A stretch of 64,000 nt of DNA from CAWEWH01 sp963812775 (lineage in GTDB: Bacteria > Pseudomonadota > Alphaproteobacteria > Rhizobiales > Beijerinckiaceae). The stretch covers positions 62,001 to 126,000 of the forward strand of contig CAWEWH010000008.1 of assembly GCA_963812775.1 (NCBI GenBank), written 5' to 3'. This document shows positions 27,186 to 37,733 of this stretch, one piece after another. The notes under the pieces are model-generated. The model searched no databases. It was not told the origin of the DNA and was given only the letters and a program-made list of their open reading frames with translations. The first letter of the stretch is position 1, and each line of letters opens with the position of its first letter. Both the position numbers and the translations under genes were made by a program.

Positions 27186-27623
27186 TCAGGCGGCCTCGAG
27201 AGCCGCCTTGCGCAGCGCGCGCAAATGCTGACGGGTCGCGTCCCACTCGGCTGGCCCAAGCCGCGACTCGATCCTGGCTTGCGCCTTCTTCCAAAGTGGA
27301 ACGGCTGCCGCGATGGCCTTTTGACCCTTTGGCGTCATCGCGTAGGCCACCGCCCGGCCGGTTCCGCCCCGCGGGGTGATGAAGCCGGCGTCTTTGAGGA
27401 GTTGCAGGTTTCGCGTCAGCGTCGTGCGTTCGAACGCCAGCCGCTCGGCCAAATCACTGATCGACCCCCCGATACCCATATCGATGGCCGCCAAGAGTGC
27501 GAACTGGGTGATTTTCAGCCCGATCGGCCTGAGCGCCTCGTCATAGGCACGCGTCACCGCCCGTGCCGTCATGCGGATATGAAGACAGGCGCAATTCTGG
27601 GGGATGTCCACCAAAACCGTCAT
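27186..27623 (-). CDS. MarR family winged-helix regulator
   Basis: A 145-residue MarR-type regulator, starting at MTVLVDIPQN. It has LRPIGLKITQFALLAAIDM, the recognition region SISDLAERLAFERTTLTRNLQLLKDAGFI and the wing RAVAYAMTPKGQKA. A Cys-containing N-terminus (QNCACLHIRMTARAVTRAYDE) is characteristic of a subgroup common in rhizobia. It probably controls the thioesterase gene downstream. The start at 27623 gives the standard MarR length; the upstream open frame adds nothing recognisable. Confidence 0.85.
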   Translation of the reverse strand: MTVLVDIPQNCACLHIRMTARAVTRAYDEALRPIGLKITQFALLAAIDMGIGGSISDLAERLAFERTTLTRNLQLLKDAGFITPRGGTGRAVAYAMTPKGQKAIAAAVPLWKKAQARIESRLGPAEWDATRQHLRALRKAALEAA

Positions 27624-27714
27624 GCGCCGACGATGGGGAGCTAGGCCGCGTCCGTCAAGTGAGCCGCCGAGGGGGTAGTGGATTCGGGCTGTCTTGCCAT
27701 CGCGGCCCGAACCC

Positions 27715-27743
27715 CTTGACTCGGCCAAGGCCGGGACCTATGT
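27715..27743 (+). promoter_or_regulatory. Housekeeping promoter of groESL
   Basis: CTTGAC (27715-27720), 17 bases, then CTATGT (27738-27743). This matches the alphaproteobacterial sigma-70 consensus CTTGAC-N17-CTATAT very closely and places the transcription start at or just before the CIRCE element. Confidence 0.75.
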
Positions 27744-27753
27744 CCGGGGCGCC

Positions 27754-27780
27754 TTAGCACTCGCCGTGGGGGAGTGCTAA
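27754..27780. promoter_or_regulatory. CIRCE element (HrcA operator)
   Basis: Perfect TTAGCACTC-N9-GAGTGCTAA inverted repeat 79 bases before groES. It is the binding site of the heat-labile repressor HrcA, so groESL here is predicted to be repressed by HrcA at normal temperature; hrcA itself is not in the window. Confidence 0.97.
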
Positions 27781-27859
27781 CAGCGATTTCCACAAGAGGC
27801 GCTTGCCTTAACACCAACCTGAAGCGCCCGCCAGGGTGCCAAAGAGAGGAAAACATCAC

Positions 27860-28174
27860 ATGAAATTCCGTCCATTGCACGACCGCGTGGTCGTTCGCCG
27901 GCTGGAAAGCGAAGAGAAGACCAAGGGCGGCATCATCATTCCCGACACCGCCAAGGAGAAGCCGCAAGAGGGCGAGATCGTCGCCGTCGGTCCGGGCGGC
28001 CGCGACGAAAACGGCAAGCTCATTCCCATCGACGTGAAGCCGGGCGACCGCGTCCTTTTCGGCAAGTGGTCGGGCACCGAGGTCAAGATCGACGGCGAAG
28101 AGCTCCTCATCATGAAGGAGTCCGACATCATGGGCGTCCTCGAGGGGACGGTCGCCAAGAAGAAGGCCGCCTGA
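27860..28174 (+). CDS. groES: Co-chaperonin GroES
   Basis: A 104-residue co-chaperonin, starting MKFRPLHDRVVV. It has the mobile loop region EEKTKGGIIIPDTAKEKP and the C-terminal GTEVKIDGEELLIMKESDIMG. It forms the heptameric lid of the GroEL chamber. Preceded by a CIRCE element and followed 49 bases later by groEL; the pair is a classic HrcA-controlled heat-shock operon. Confidence 0.98.
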   Translation: MKFRPLHDRVVVRRLESEEKTKGGIIIPDTAKEKPQEGEIVAVGPGGRDENGKLIPIDVKPGDRVLFGKWSGTEVKIDGEELLIMKESDIMGVLEGTVAKKKAA

Positions 28175-28223
28175 TCGGCCGATAGATCCCGACATGAAAC
28201 ACGAGACATTGGAGTAGGCACAT

Positions 28224-29861
<1,638 letters not shown>

Positions 29862-29885
29862 GTCTCGCGCCTTAACGCAACAATC

Positions 29886-29920
29886 GAAGGGCCGCCGGGA
29901 ATCCGGCGGCCCTTCTGTTT
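29886..29920 (+). terminator. Terminator of groESL
   Basis: A perfect 13-bp stem (29886-29898 with 29903-29915, GAAT loop) followed by TGTTT, 24 bases after the groEL stop. The slipin gene converges from the other side and ends six bases beyond the T-run. Confidence 0.85.
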
Positions 29921-29925
29921 GTGGC

Positions 29926-31078
29926 TCACGTCTCCTGCGGCGTCTTCAGCCGCACGAGCTTCGTCAGCAGCGCATCGAAGCCGCCGGCCTCGCCGGCGTG
30001 CAGGTCGATACGGCCCACCTTCTCCACCAGGCGCTCGAGCGACTTCGAGCTCCTTGAGGCGGAGCAGCAGCGGGTTCTCGTCCATGAGCTTGGCGGTGTT
30101 GAGCAGCGAACGGGTCGCCGCCGTCTCCTCATGGCGACGGATCAGGTTGGCCTTCGCCGTCCGCTCCGCCTCCACCACCTTGTTGACCAGCTCACGGATC
30201 TCGCCCGGCAGGATCACATCCTTGACGCCGAGCTCCGTCACCTCGATGCCGGTGTCGGCGATGCGCTCGCGCACGAAGGCGCGCAGCTCATCGTCGACCG
30301 CCGACTTGGCCGACAGCACCTCGTCGAGCGTGCGTGCTGCCACCGCCTCGCGGATGGCGAACTGCACGAGCCGGTACAGCCAGCCGTCGAGGTCGGCCAC
30401 CACACTCACGGCCTTCTCCGGATCGACGATCCGGCGGAACGCGGTGAGCGTCACGCGCAGCGCGATGCGATCCTTGGTCAGCATCTCCTGGGCGGTGATC
30501 TCCACCGCCTGCGGACGCAGATCGAGCCGCTTCACCTCGACCTTGCGGCCGACCGTCCAGTAGGCGTGGCGGCCCGGCATGAGCCGCGTCACCAACCGGC
30601 CCTCGACGTAGAGCAGGCCCGCCTCGTGGTTCTCGACCACCGTCTCGGCCACGTAGGCCGTGAGCTTGCGGTCGATCATCGCAAGGTGGCGCGGCTCGAC
30701 CGTCGGGTCGGCCGTCACGTCGATGCGCTCGACCTCCACCTTGGTGGCGACCTTCCAGAACACGCGCGTCTGCCACGGCGCCATGAGGTGCAGCGGGCGG
30801 CCATCGAGGCGCACGATGGCGAGCTCGTTGGCGCCCGTCTCCACCGCCTCGAACAGCTCGGCCGCCAGGTCCGGCCGCGCCGCCTTGATCACCGCGTAGC
30901 GGTCGGCCGGGAACTCTGTCCGCACCACGGCGAACGTCTCGACATTCAGCGCCCGCAGCGGGTCGAACAGCCGGTGCCGGCCCGGAGCGAGCACGCCGTC
31001 CAGGCGACCGTTCTTCATCACCAGGGCGCGCTCGCCGTCCTTCACCGTCACGGCCAGTGTCAGGATGTAACGCGTCAT
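29926..31078 (-). pseudogene. SPFH/band-7 slipin family protein, frameshifted
   Basis: A slipin of about 383 residues after repair. It starts after AAGGAG and contains the band-7/SPFH domain (LTAYVAETVVENHEAGLLYVEGRL; VEITAQEMLTKDRIALRVTLTAFRRIVDPEKAVSVV) and the coiled-coil AERTAKANLIRRHEETAATRS. Near 30040 the frame shifts: the true C-terminus SLERLVEKVGRIDLHAGEAG to KTPQET continues in another frame to a stop at 29926. One inserted base explains it; the total length is 3n+1. Slipins are membrane-anchored scaffold proteins. Mutation or sequence error cannot be separated here. Confidence 0.8.
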
Positions 31079-31410
31079 GACACATCTCCTTCTTGGCCCG
31101 CGGCGATCTGCTGCCGCGCGGCCGGCTTCGTTGAGGCCAAGGACGTGAGGTCCCGGACGCGTCTCCCCTTAGAGACGGCGGGCCTGGGCTTGAGCTCGCA
31201 CCATGACAGGCGTGCGCGCACGCACCGCGCCGAAGCGCGGTGGCACGAACGCTCAACCTGCCATGCGCGCGGGCGGTATCCGCCCCGGCGCAGAGCCGGC
31301 ATTTAGGTGTCTGGTACGGACGAGGAGCGAAGGGCTCGACGGCCGGACCGCGACTGAAGCGCGCGTCCGGTCCCCCTTCAGGTGGAATTCAGCTTAAGAG
31401 GCTGAACCGG
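31079..31410. other. Intergenic region between slipin and tRNA-Gly
   Basis: No gene recognised. It should hold the slipin promoter. A hairpin TTCAGC-N7-GCTGAA at 31388-31406, just past the tRNA 3' end, may end the tRNA transcript although its T-run is weak. The inverted repeat CGTCTC-N6-GAGACG lies near 31160. Confidence 0.4.
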
Positions 31411-31484
31411 AGCGTAGAGCGGGAATCGAACCCGCGACCCGATGATTGGCAGTCATCTGCTCTGACCAACTGAGCTATCCTCGC
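31411..31484 (-). tRNA. tRNA-Gly (anticodon GCC), atypical acceptor stem
   Basis: A complete cloverleaf of 74 bases. The D arm GCTC/GAGC, anticodon arm GATGA-CTGCCAA-TCATC (anticodon GCC) and T arm GCGGG-TTCGATT-CCCGC are perfect. The glycine identity elements G1:C72, C2:G71, G3:C70 and U73 are present. The acceptor stem GCGAGGA/TCTACGC has an A4:A69 mismatch and a G5:U68 wobble, and the bases after U73 read CCG rather than CCA. It could be a functional variant, a decaying copy or carry sequence errors. Confidence 0.8.
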
Positions 31485-31736
31485 GTTAGGTCGAGTTTCA
31501 CCTCGACGTGACCTTTCTCAGCGGAACACGAAACCACAGTGCGGCCCGCGCCAGCCGGGACAGGCGAGCCCGGACCCGAGGCTGAGCAAGGGAGCGGGCT
31601 TATGATCCCGCGCGCACGAAAAGGCAAGGGGGTTCGCAAGATTTTTTTGAGCCGCCCCGCGTTCACGATGAGCAAACGTTCATTATTTGACTCCGTCAAC
31701 TAATTGCGCTGAAGCTGCCAAGCCAGGGAGGCAATC

Positions 31737-32687
31737 ATGCGCCGGTCAAACCGTAAGCTCGCCCCGCGCCCCAAGGCCACCGATGCCGCCGTGGTCGCGG
31801 TACGAAAATTCAGCCGCTTCTATACGCGTCGCTTGCGCATCGTCGGCGACAACTATCTCGGCAGCGACTTGTCGCTGACCGAAGGTCGCGTCCTCTATGA
31901 GCTGTGCAACCGCGAGGCACCGAGCGCCCGCGATATCGGCCGCGACCTCGGCCTCGATGCGGCATATCTCAGCCGCATCCTGGCGCGCTTCGTGCGCCGC
32001 CGGCTCATCAGGCGCGAGCCATCGCCCGACGATCGCCGCGAGAATCGCATCGCCGTGACAGCGGCCGGCCGCCGTCTCTTCGCCACCCTTGACCGGCGCT
32101 CGAGCGACGAGGTCGGCGCCTTGATCGCGACGCTTGGCAGCGGTGACCGCGAGCGGCTGGTCGGCGCGCTCAATACGATCGAAGCGCTGCTTGGTACGGG
32201 CGACGCCAAGAACTATCGCCTGCGCGGCCCGCGCGTCGGCGACATCGGCTGGGTGATCGAGGCGCATGGACGCATCTATGCGCAGGAATTTGGCTGGGAC
32301 GAGCGTTTCGAGGCGCTGGCAGCGGAGATCGCCGCCGCCTTCGTCAAGAATTTCGATGCGGCACGCGAGCGCTGCTGGATCGCCGAGATAAACGGATTGC
32401 GCGCCGGCTGCGTCTTCCTCGCCGATGCGGGCGACGGCGTGGCCAAGCTGCGCCTCCTCATCGTCGAGCCGTGGGCCCGCGGATCGGGTCTGGGCCGCCG
32501 CCTTGTCGACGAGGTGATCGGCTTTGCAAAAGAGGCCGGCTATCGCAAGCTGACGCTGTGGACGCAGCAGAACCTGGAGGCGGCGCGCCGCATCTATGCG
32601 GCGGCGGGTTTCCGCAAGACCCATGAGGAACCGTACACCGGCATCGGCCGCGACCTCGTCAGCGAGACTTGGGATCTCGAGCTTTGA
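31737..32687 (+). CDS. Bifunctional MarR-type HTH regulator/GNAT N-acetyltransferase
   Basis: A 316-residue fusion. Residues 20-150 are a MarR domain (LSLTEGRVLYELCNREAPSA; DLGLDAAYLSRILARFVRRRLI; wing SPDDRRENRIAVTAAGR). Residues 160-316 are a GNAT domain with RLLIVEPWARGSGLGRRLVDE, the acetyl-CoA-binding Q/RxxGxG/A motif, and LWTQQNLEAARRIYAAAGF. The ATG follows AGGGAGG. Such fusions are widespread in rhizobia; the acetylated substrate and the regulated genes are unknown. Confidence 0.9.
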   Translation: MRRSNRKLAPRPKATDAAVVAVRKFSRFYTRRLRIVGDNYLGSDLSLTEGRVLYELCNREAPSARDIGRDLGLDAAYLSRILARFVRRRLIRREPSPDDRRENRIAVTAAGRRLFATLDRRSSDEVGALIATLGSGDRERLVGALNTIEALLGTGDAKNYRLRGPRVGDIGWVIEAHGRIYAQEFGWDERFEALAAEIAAAFVKNFDAARERCWIAEINGLRAGCVFLADAGDGVAKLRLLIVEPWARGSGLGRRLVDEVIGFAKEAGYRKLTLWTQQNLEAARRIYAAAGFRKTHEEPYTGIGRDLVSETWDLEL

Positions 32688-32694
32688 CCTGCCC

Positions 32695-32865
32695 TTACGA
32701 CCCGGCGCCCCGTTCCTCGCGCAAGGTCATGACGAAGTCGTAGATCAGCAGCGCCATCACGGCGACCACGATGATGATCAGCGGCAGCGCCTTCACCCAC
32801 CACAGCATGATGCCGAGAAAGCCGAGCACCATAGCAATGCCGATGATCCCCGTGATCAATGTCAT
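32695..32865 (-). CDS. Small two-helix membrane protein
   Basis: A 56-residue protein with two hydrophobic helices (LITGIIGIAMVLGFLGIMLW and ALPLIIIVVAVMALLIYDFV) and a charged C-terminal tail. Its ATG overlaps the TGA of the amidase gene (TGATG), so it is translationally coupled to it and belongs to the TRAP/amidase operon. I do not recognise the family; it could be a small regulatory or transport-associated subunit. Confidence 0.65.
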   Translation of the reverse strand: MTLITGIIGIAMVLGFLGIMLWWVKALPLIIIVVAVMALLIYDFVMTLREERGAGS

Positions 32866-34260
32866 CACACCCTGCCTTTCTTGCCGGCTGTCTCGTTGGG
32901 CCGGGCAGGTGCCCGCTTGGTCCTGGAGCGCGCACCGCTCTTCAGATTCTTGACCAGCCAATGGGCGGTGCGCAAGAGCCTTGCATCATTGCCGCGCCTG
33001 CCGACGAGCTGCGCGCCGATGGGCATTCCTGATTGCCCCTCGAGCAGCGGTAGGGACACCGCTGGGGTGCCAAGATAGGTCCAGATCGTGCAGAAGACGG
33101 GGTTGCCCGTCGAACTCGAGGCCACGCGGCGCCTCGCCCGGCGCCGCCGGCGTGAGGATGGCGTCGTACTCGTCAAAGATGGGATCGAGCGCCGCGTAGA
33201 GTCGCTCCCGGCTCGCCACGGCCGTCAGGTAGTCGACGGCCCGTGCCTGGCGTCCGCGCTCGATCAGCTGCCGCAGACGGGAGCTGAGCTGCTCGCCGCC
33301 CTTCTCGTAGTCGCGGTGGAGATTGTGCGCCATCTCCACTTCCATAACGGTGCGGTGCATGTCGATGGCGGCCGCGAAGCTTTCCCCGACCTCCACTTCG
33401 CTCGCCTTGTCGCTAAGAGCCGCGACAAGCTCGGGAAACGCCTTTGCGGCGTCCTGTTCGACGTGCGTCCAGGCCGGCGACTTGACGAAGGCGAAACGCG
33501 GCGGCAGCGGCGGCGCCGCGATGGCCACGCTCGCCAGCGGCGGGCGCGCCAGCGGCCGCGTGTCGGCGTCGTCCTCGTCGAAACCCGCCAGCGTCTCGGC
33601 CAGCAGCGCCGCGTCCTCGACGCTGCGCGTGAACGTGCCGACGTGATCGAGCGTGCGTGACAGAATGAGCGCGCCGCTGCGCGGGATGAGGCCATGGGTC
33701 GGTTTGAAGCCGACGACGCCGCAGAAGGCCGCCGGCCGGATCACCGAGCCGTTGGTCTGCGAGCCGATGGCGCCAGGCACCATGAAGGCCGCCACGGCCG
33801 CCGCCGAGCCGCTCGACGATCCCCCGGGCGTGCGGGCCGGATCGTGCGGGTTCTTCGTCTTGCCGGGATGGAAGTAGGCGTATTCGGTGGTCACCGTCTT
33901 GCCGATGATCACCGCTCCCGCGGCGCGCAGGCGCGCCACGGCGGCGGCATCGCGCCGCGGCGTGCGGCCGGCCCATAGCGGCGAGCCGAGCTCAGTCGGC
34001 ATGTCACCGGTGTTGAAAATATCCTTCACGCCGACTGGCACGCCATGCAGCGGCCCCGTCGCCTTGCCGTGCCTGCGCCAATCGTCGGCGGCTTCGGCCT
34101 GGCGCATGGCGTGCTCGGGATCGAGGAAGGCCCACGCCTCGATGTCGGCATCGACCTCGCGGATGCGCGCGAGGCAATCGCCGACGAGCTCGACGGAGGT
34201 GATGCGTCCCTCGCGGATGTCCGTTGCCGCCTGTGCGAGGCCGAGGGCCGAGAAGCTCAT
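32865..34260 (-). pseudogene. Amidase (amidase signature family), frameshifted
   Basis: An amidase-signature enzyme with the Ser-cisSer-Lys triad region: catalytic Lys in HGVPVGVKDIFN, GGSSSGSAAAVA, and SQTNGSVIRPA. After ILTPAAPGEAPRGLE the frame shifts near 33110: the normal C-terminus STGNPVFCTIWTYLGTPAVS to a stop at 32865 continues in another frame. Deleting one T from GAGTTCG restores it, and the total length is 3n+1. The repaired enzyme has about 464 residues. Amidases of this family hydrolyse amide bonds in small molecules. It lies downstream of the TRAP transporter genes, which may import the substrate. Confidence 0.82.
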
Positions 34261-34291
34261 ACGGAACGTCCCGGTGCGCGTGCCACGTTAG

Positions 34292-35641
34292 CTAGCGCGG
34301 CGTGTAAAGGTAGTCCGGCAGCCACAGCGCGATCTGCGGGAAGATGTAGACGAGCGCCATGGTCGCGAACACCATGAACACGAACGGCAGCGCCCCGCTG
34401 AAGATGTCGGTGAGCTTGACGTGCGGCGGCGCCACGCCCTTGAGGTAGAAGGCCGCCATGGCGACCGGTGGCGTGTTGAAGGCGGTCTGCGTGTTCAGCG
34501 CCACCAGGATGCCGAAGAAGATCGGATTGATGCCGAAGTCGTCGAGCAATGGCAGGAAGATCGGCACGAAGATGATGATGATCTCGGTCCATTCGAGCGG
34601 CCAGCCGAGCAGGAAGATGATCACCTGGGTGAGCAGCAGGAACATTGTCGGCGAGAGGTTCAGCGCCAGGATGAACTGCTCGACGAGCCCCTGCCCGCCG
34701 AGCAGCGCAAACACCGACGAGAACGTCCACGAGCCGATGAACAGGTAGCACACCATCGCGGTGGCGCGGACGGTGAGGTAGACCGATTCCTTCAGCATCT
34801 CGAAATTCAGCGCCCGATAGGCCGCTGCCAGCACGATGCTGCCGAGCGCTCCGATCCCCGCCGCTTCCGACGGCGTCGCCAACCCGAACAGAATTGCCCC
34901 GAGCACCGAGACGATGAGAATGGCGAGCGGAAAGAACGAGGTGAGCAGCGCCCAAGCGACCTCGGTGAAAGGGATGTCGGTCTGCTCGCGCGGCAGCTTC
35001 GGCGCCAGCGCTGGGTTCAGCGTGGTGCGGACCACGACATAGAGAATGTAGAAGCCGGTGAGCAGGAAGCCCGGCAGAAACGCCGCCGCGTAAAGCTTGA
35101 CCGCCGAAACGCCGGCCGTGGCCGCGTAGACGATGAGCAGGATGCTCGGGGGAATGAGGATGCCGAGGCAGCCGCCGGCGCACACGACGCCGGCCGAGAG
35201 CTTCACGTCATAGCCGGCGCGCAGCATCGCCGGGAAGGCCAGCAGCCCCATCAGCGTCACAACTGCCCCGACGATGCCGGTCGCCGTGGCGAACATGGCG
35301 CAGGTGACCAGTGTCGCAACAGCAAGCGCGCCCGGGACATTCTTCATCGAAATCTGCAGCGAGTGAAATAATCGATCGAGGATGTTGGCGCGTTCGACCA
35401 GATAGCCCATGAACAAGAACAGCGGTACCGCGACCAGCACGTCGTTCAACGTCACCTCGAAGGTCTTCTGCACGAGCAGGGTGAAGACGCGGTTCTGGAA
35501 GAGTTCCTGGCCGGGCGTGTAGTAGGCGTAGAAGCCGAAGCCCACGCCCATCGCGATCAGCGTGAAGGCGATGGGGAATCCCAGCATGATGATGAAGATG
35601 AAGAGGACCAGCATCGACATGCCAACTTGCGCGTCGGTCAT
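34292..35641 (-). CDS. TRAP transporter large permease (DctM)
   Basis: A 449-residue inner-membrane protein with about 12 helices, the large subunit of a tripartite ATP-independent periplasmic transporter driven by the sodium or proton gradient. Conserved parts include AFTLIAMGVGFGFYAYYTPG near the start, TGIVGAVVTLMGLLAFPAM and GILIPPSILLIVYA. It overlaps the small permease gene by four bases and lies just upstream of the amidase gene. Confidence 0.92.
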   Translation of the reverse strand: MTDAQVGMSMLVLFIFIIMLGFPIAFTLIAMGVGFGFYAYYTPGQELFQNRVFTLLVQKTFEVTLNDVLVAVPLFLFMGYLVERANILDRLFHSLQISMKNVPGALAVATLVTCAMFATATGIVGAVVTLMGLLAFPAMLRAGYDVKLSAGVVCAGGCLGILIPPSILLIVYAATAGVSAVKLYAAAFLPGFLLTGFYILYVVVRTTLNPALAPKLPREQTDIPFTEVAWALLTSFFPLAILIVSVLGAILFGLATPSEAAGIGALGSIVLAAAYRALNFEMLKESVYLTVRATAMVCYLFIGSWTFSSVFALLGGQGLVEQFILALNLSPTMFLLLTQVIIFLLGWPLEWTEIIIIFVPIFLPLLDDFGINPIFFGILVALNTQTAFNTPPVAMAAFYLKGVAPPHVKLTDIFSGALPFVFMVFATMALVYIFPQIALWLPDYLYTPR

Positions 35642-36255
35642 GCTCCGGTCTCCTTGTGGCCCGGCAGCGGCTTGGCTTCATTAAGCTCGGCCAAATGCTG
35701 CTTCTCGCGGATAACGACCGATTCGGTCTCCTCCACGTCGTGCAGCCGCTGCGGCCAGTAGCCCTGACGGATGCACAGCACGCAGCGGATGATCTCCGCG
35801 ATCCCCTGCAGCAGGAGGAAGAAGCCGGTGAGCGGGATGAGAGCCTTGAGCGGAAACACCGGCACGCCGGCCGGGCTGAAGATGCTCACTTCGCGGAAGC
35901 GCACCGACATCTCGGCGAAGTTCCAACCGGCATAGATCCATGCGCCGACCGCCGGCAGGAAGAAGATGATGTAGAGGACCAAGTCCACCGAGGCCTGCAC
36001 GCGGGGCCGCCAGAACCGGTAGAGCACGTCGCCGCGCACGTGGTTGTTGCGGGAGAGAGCGTAGGCGCCGGCCATCAGGAACATGGCGCCGTAGTTGATG
36101 TAGCTGAAATCGAACGCCCACGTGGTCGGGGCGCGCAGGGCATAGCGGACGAAAACCTCGTAGCTGATGCCGAGCGTCAGCACCAGGATCAGCCAGGCAA
36201 ACGCCTTGCCGACCCAAGTGCTGAGCGAGTTGATGAAATAGAGGAAGCGAGTCAT
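35638..36255 (-). CDS. TRAP transporter small permease (DctQ)
   Basis: A 205-residue protein from MTRFLYFINSLS, with four hydrophobic helices and the PTTWAFDFSYINYGAMFLMAGAYAL segment found in DctQ subunits of the extended type. A charged cytosolic tail follows the last helix. It overlaps the large permease gene by four bases (ATGA), which indicates coupled translation. The longer open frame upstream is not used because the DctQ start begins at this ATG. Confidence 0.88.
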   Translation of the reverse strand: MTRFLYFINSLSTWVGKAFAWLILVLTLGISYEVFVRYALRAPTTWAFDFSYINYGAMFLMAGAYALSRNNHVRGDVLYRFWRPRVQASVDLVLYIIFFLPAVGAWIYAGWNFAEMSVRFREVSIFSPAGVPVFPLKALIPLTGFFLLLQGIAEIIRCVLCIRQGYWPQRLHDVEETESVVIREKQHLAELNEAKPLPGHKETGA

Positions 36256-36360
36256 TCGTCGTTGAACCGCGGACGTGCCGCATTGCCCCCACAAAGGTCG
36301 GGCGGCGTGGTTGCTCGCCGCCCTCCCGAAGTCATTACCACACGCCTTCCGGCGCTGACG

Positions 36361-37491
36361 CTAGCTCTTCAACACCCCTGGGAAGTGGTGATCGAAGGCA
36401 CCGCGATAGTCGGTGGCGTTGTTCATGCCGTAGTAGACGACCCGCCGCACCCATTCCTTCTGCGAGTCCATGACTTTCTTCATGAAGGGGTCGGTGCCGA
36501 GCTGGGCAATGAGCCCGTCCCAGGCCTTGATCTGCGCCGCGAACACATCCTTCGGCGTGCGCTGGACGTTGACCTTGTCCTTGGTGATGAGCTCCTGCAG
36601 GTCCTTGGAATAGTAGTCCATGGCCTTCCACTCGTTGGCGGACGACACCGCTTCGGCGCCGTATTGCAGGATGGCCTGCAGCTCCTTCGGCAGCGCGTTG
36701 AACTTCGTGCGATTGAACATGATCTCGAAGTACTCGGTCGCCTGATGGTGCGATCCCATCATGTAGTTCTTGGCCACGTCCTGGGCGCCGAATCTCCGGT
36801 CCGAGGTCGGGTTGTTGAACTCGAAGCCGTCGATGACGCCGCGCTCCATGGCTGGCACGATCTCGCCGCCGGGAAGCTGCGCCACCGCAAGCCCCATGGC
36901 CTGCATCAAGTCGGCCGCGAGACCCACCGTGCGGTACTTGAGGCCGTTGAGGTCCGCCGCGCTGTTGATCGGCTTCTTGAACCAGCCGAGCGGCTGCGTC
37001 GGCATCGGCATGACGAAGAAGCTCTTGATGTTGACCTTCATGATCTGGGTCTGCAGCTCCTCAAAGAGCGCATAGCCGCCACCGTTGTGAATCCAGCCGA
37101 GGCCCTCGTTGGCGTTGAAGCCGAACACCGGCCCGGTGCCGAACAGCGAGGCCGCCTTGTGCTTGCCGTACCAGTAGACGGTGACCGTGTGGGCGGCGTC
37201 GATCTGGCCGCCGTGGACGCCGTCGAACACCTGGAACGGATGCACCACGGCGCCGCCGACCAGATAGTCGATCTTCAGCCGCCCGCTCGCCATGGTGTTG
37301 ACGCGCTCGACGTAGTCCATCGCCATCTCGTTGAACACGTCCTTGGCGCCCCACGAGCCCTGCATCCTCAGGGTGGCGGTCTGGGCGCGCGAGATTTGCG
37401 GCATCGCAATCGTTGCAGCAGCGGCAACGCCGCCCGTCGCGAGGAATCGCCGACGGCTCGTCGATGTCGCGTCAGTGCGCGTCTTGGTCAT
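36361..37491 (-). CDS. TRAP transporter substrate-binding protein (DctP, TakP-like)
   Basis: A 376-residue periplasmic binding protein with a twin-arginine signal (TSRRRFLATGGVAAAATIAMP, residues about 11-31). The mature part resembles the TakP/alpha-keto-acid and related branch of DctP proteins, with NGLKYRTVGLAADLMQAMG, LPGGEIVPAMERGVIDGFEF and the conserved arginine loop KYRTVG. The ligand is probably a small carboxylate or an amide-bearing acid, by linkage to the amidase. It is the first gene of the TRAP/amidase operon, with an 18-bp palindrome 50 bases upstream. Confidence 0.88.
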   Translation of the reverse strand: MTKTRTDATSTSRRRFLATGGVAAAATIAMPQISRAQTATLRMQGSWGAKDVFNEMAMDYVERVNTMASGRLKIDYLVGGAVVHPFQVFDGVHGGQIDAAHTVTVYWYGKHKAASLFGTGPVFGFNANEGLGWIHNGGGYALFEELQTQIMKVNIKSFFVMPMPTQPLGWFKKPINSAADLNGLKYRTVGLAADLMQAMGLAVAQLPGGEIVPAMERGVIDGFEFNNPTSDRRFGAQDVAKNYMMGSHHQATEYFEIMFNRTKFNALPKELQAILQYGAEAVSSANEWKAMDYYSKDLQELITKDKVNVQRTPKDVFAAQIKAWDGLIAQLGTDPFMKKVMDSQKEWVRRVVYYGMNNATDYRGAFDHHFPGVLKS

Positions 37492-37540
37492 GGTTCCTCT
37501 CCCTATTCGTGGCGGCTCTCGAGGCCGCTCGCTCGTTGAC

Positions 37541-37558
37541 CTGACCAGCCCTGGTCAG
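37541..37558. promoter_or_regulatory. Candidate operator in front of the TRAP operon
   Basis: Perfect inverted repeat CTGACCAG-CC-CTGGTCAG, 50 bases upstream of the DctP start. The size and symmetry fit an operator for a GntR/FadR-type or similar repressor. No regulator gene is adjacent. Confidence 0.55.
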
Positions 37559-37733
37559 AGTCGATTGTCACAGTGTGGCGAAACTGGCCGCGTTCCACAA
37601 GGATTCTTGGAGGCCGCCAACTCGTTCCTTTGGCCTAATACGCCGGCGACGGAGCGATCGTCCGCCCTGGGACTTGGACTATTCTGGTTGCGGCATGGAT
37701 GGCCACACACAAAAAATTGACCGGCCGACCGTC

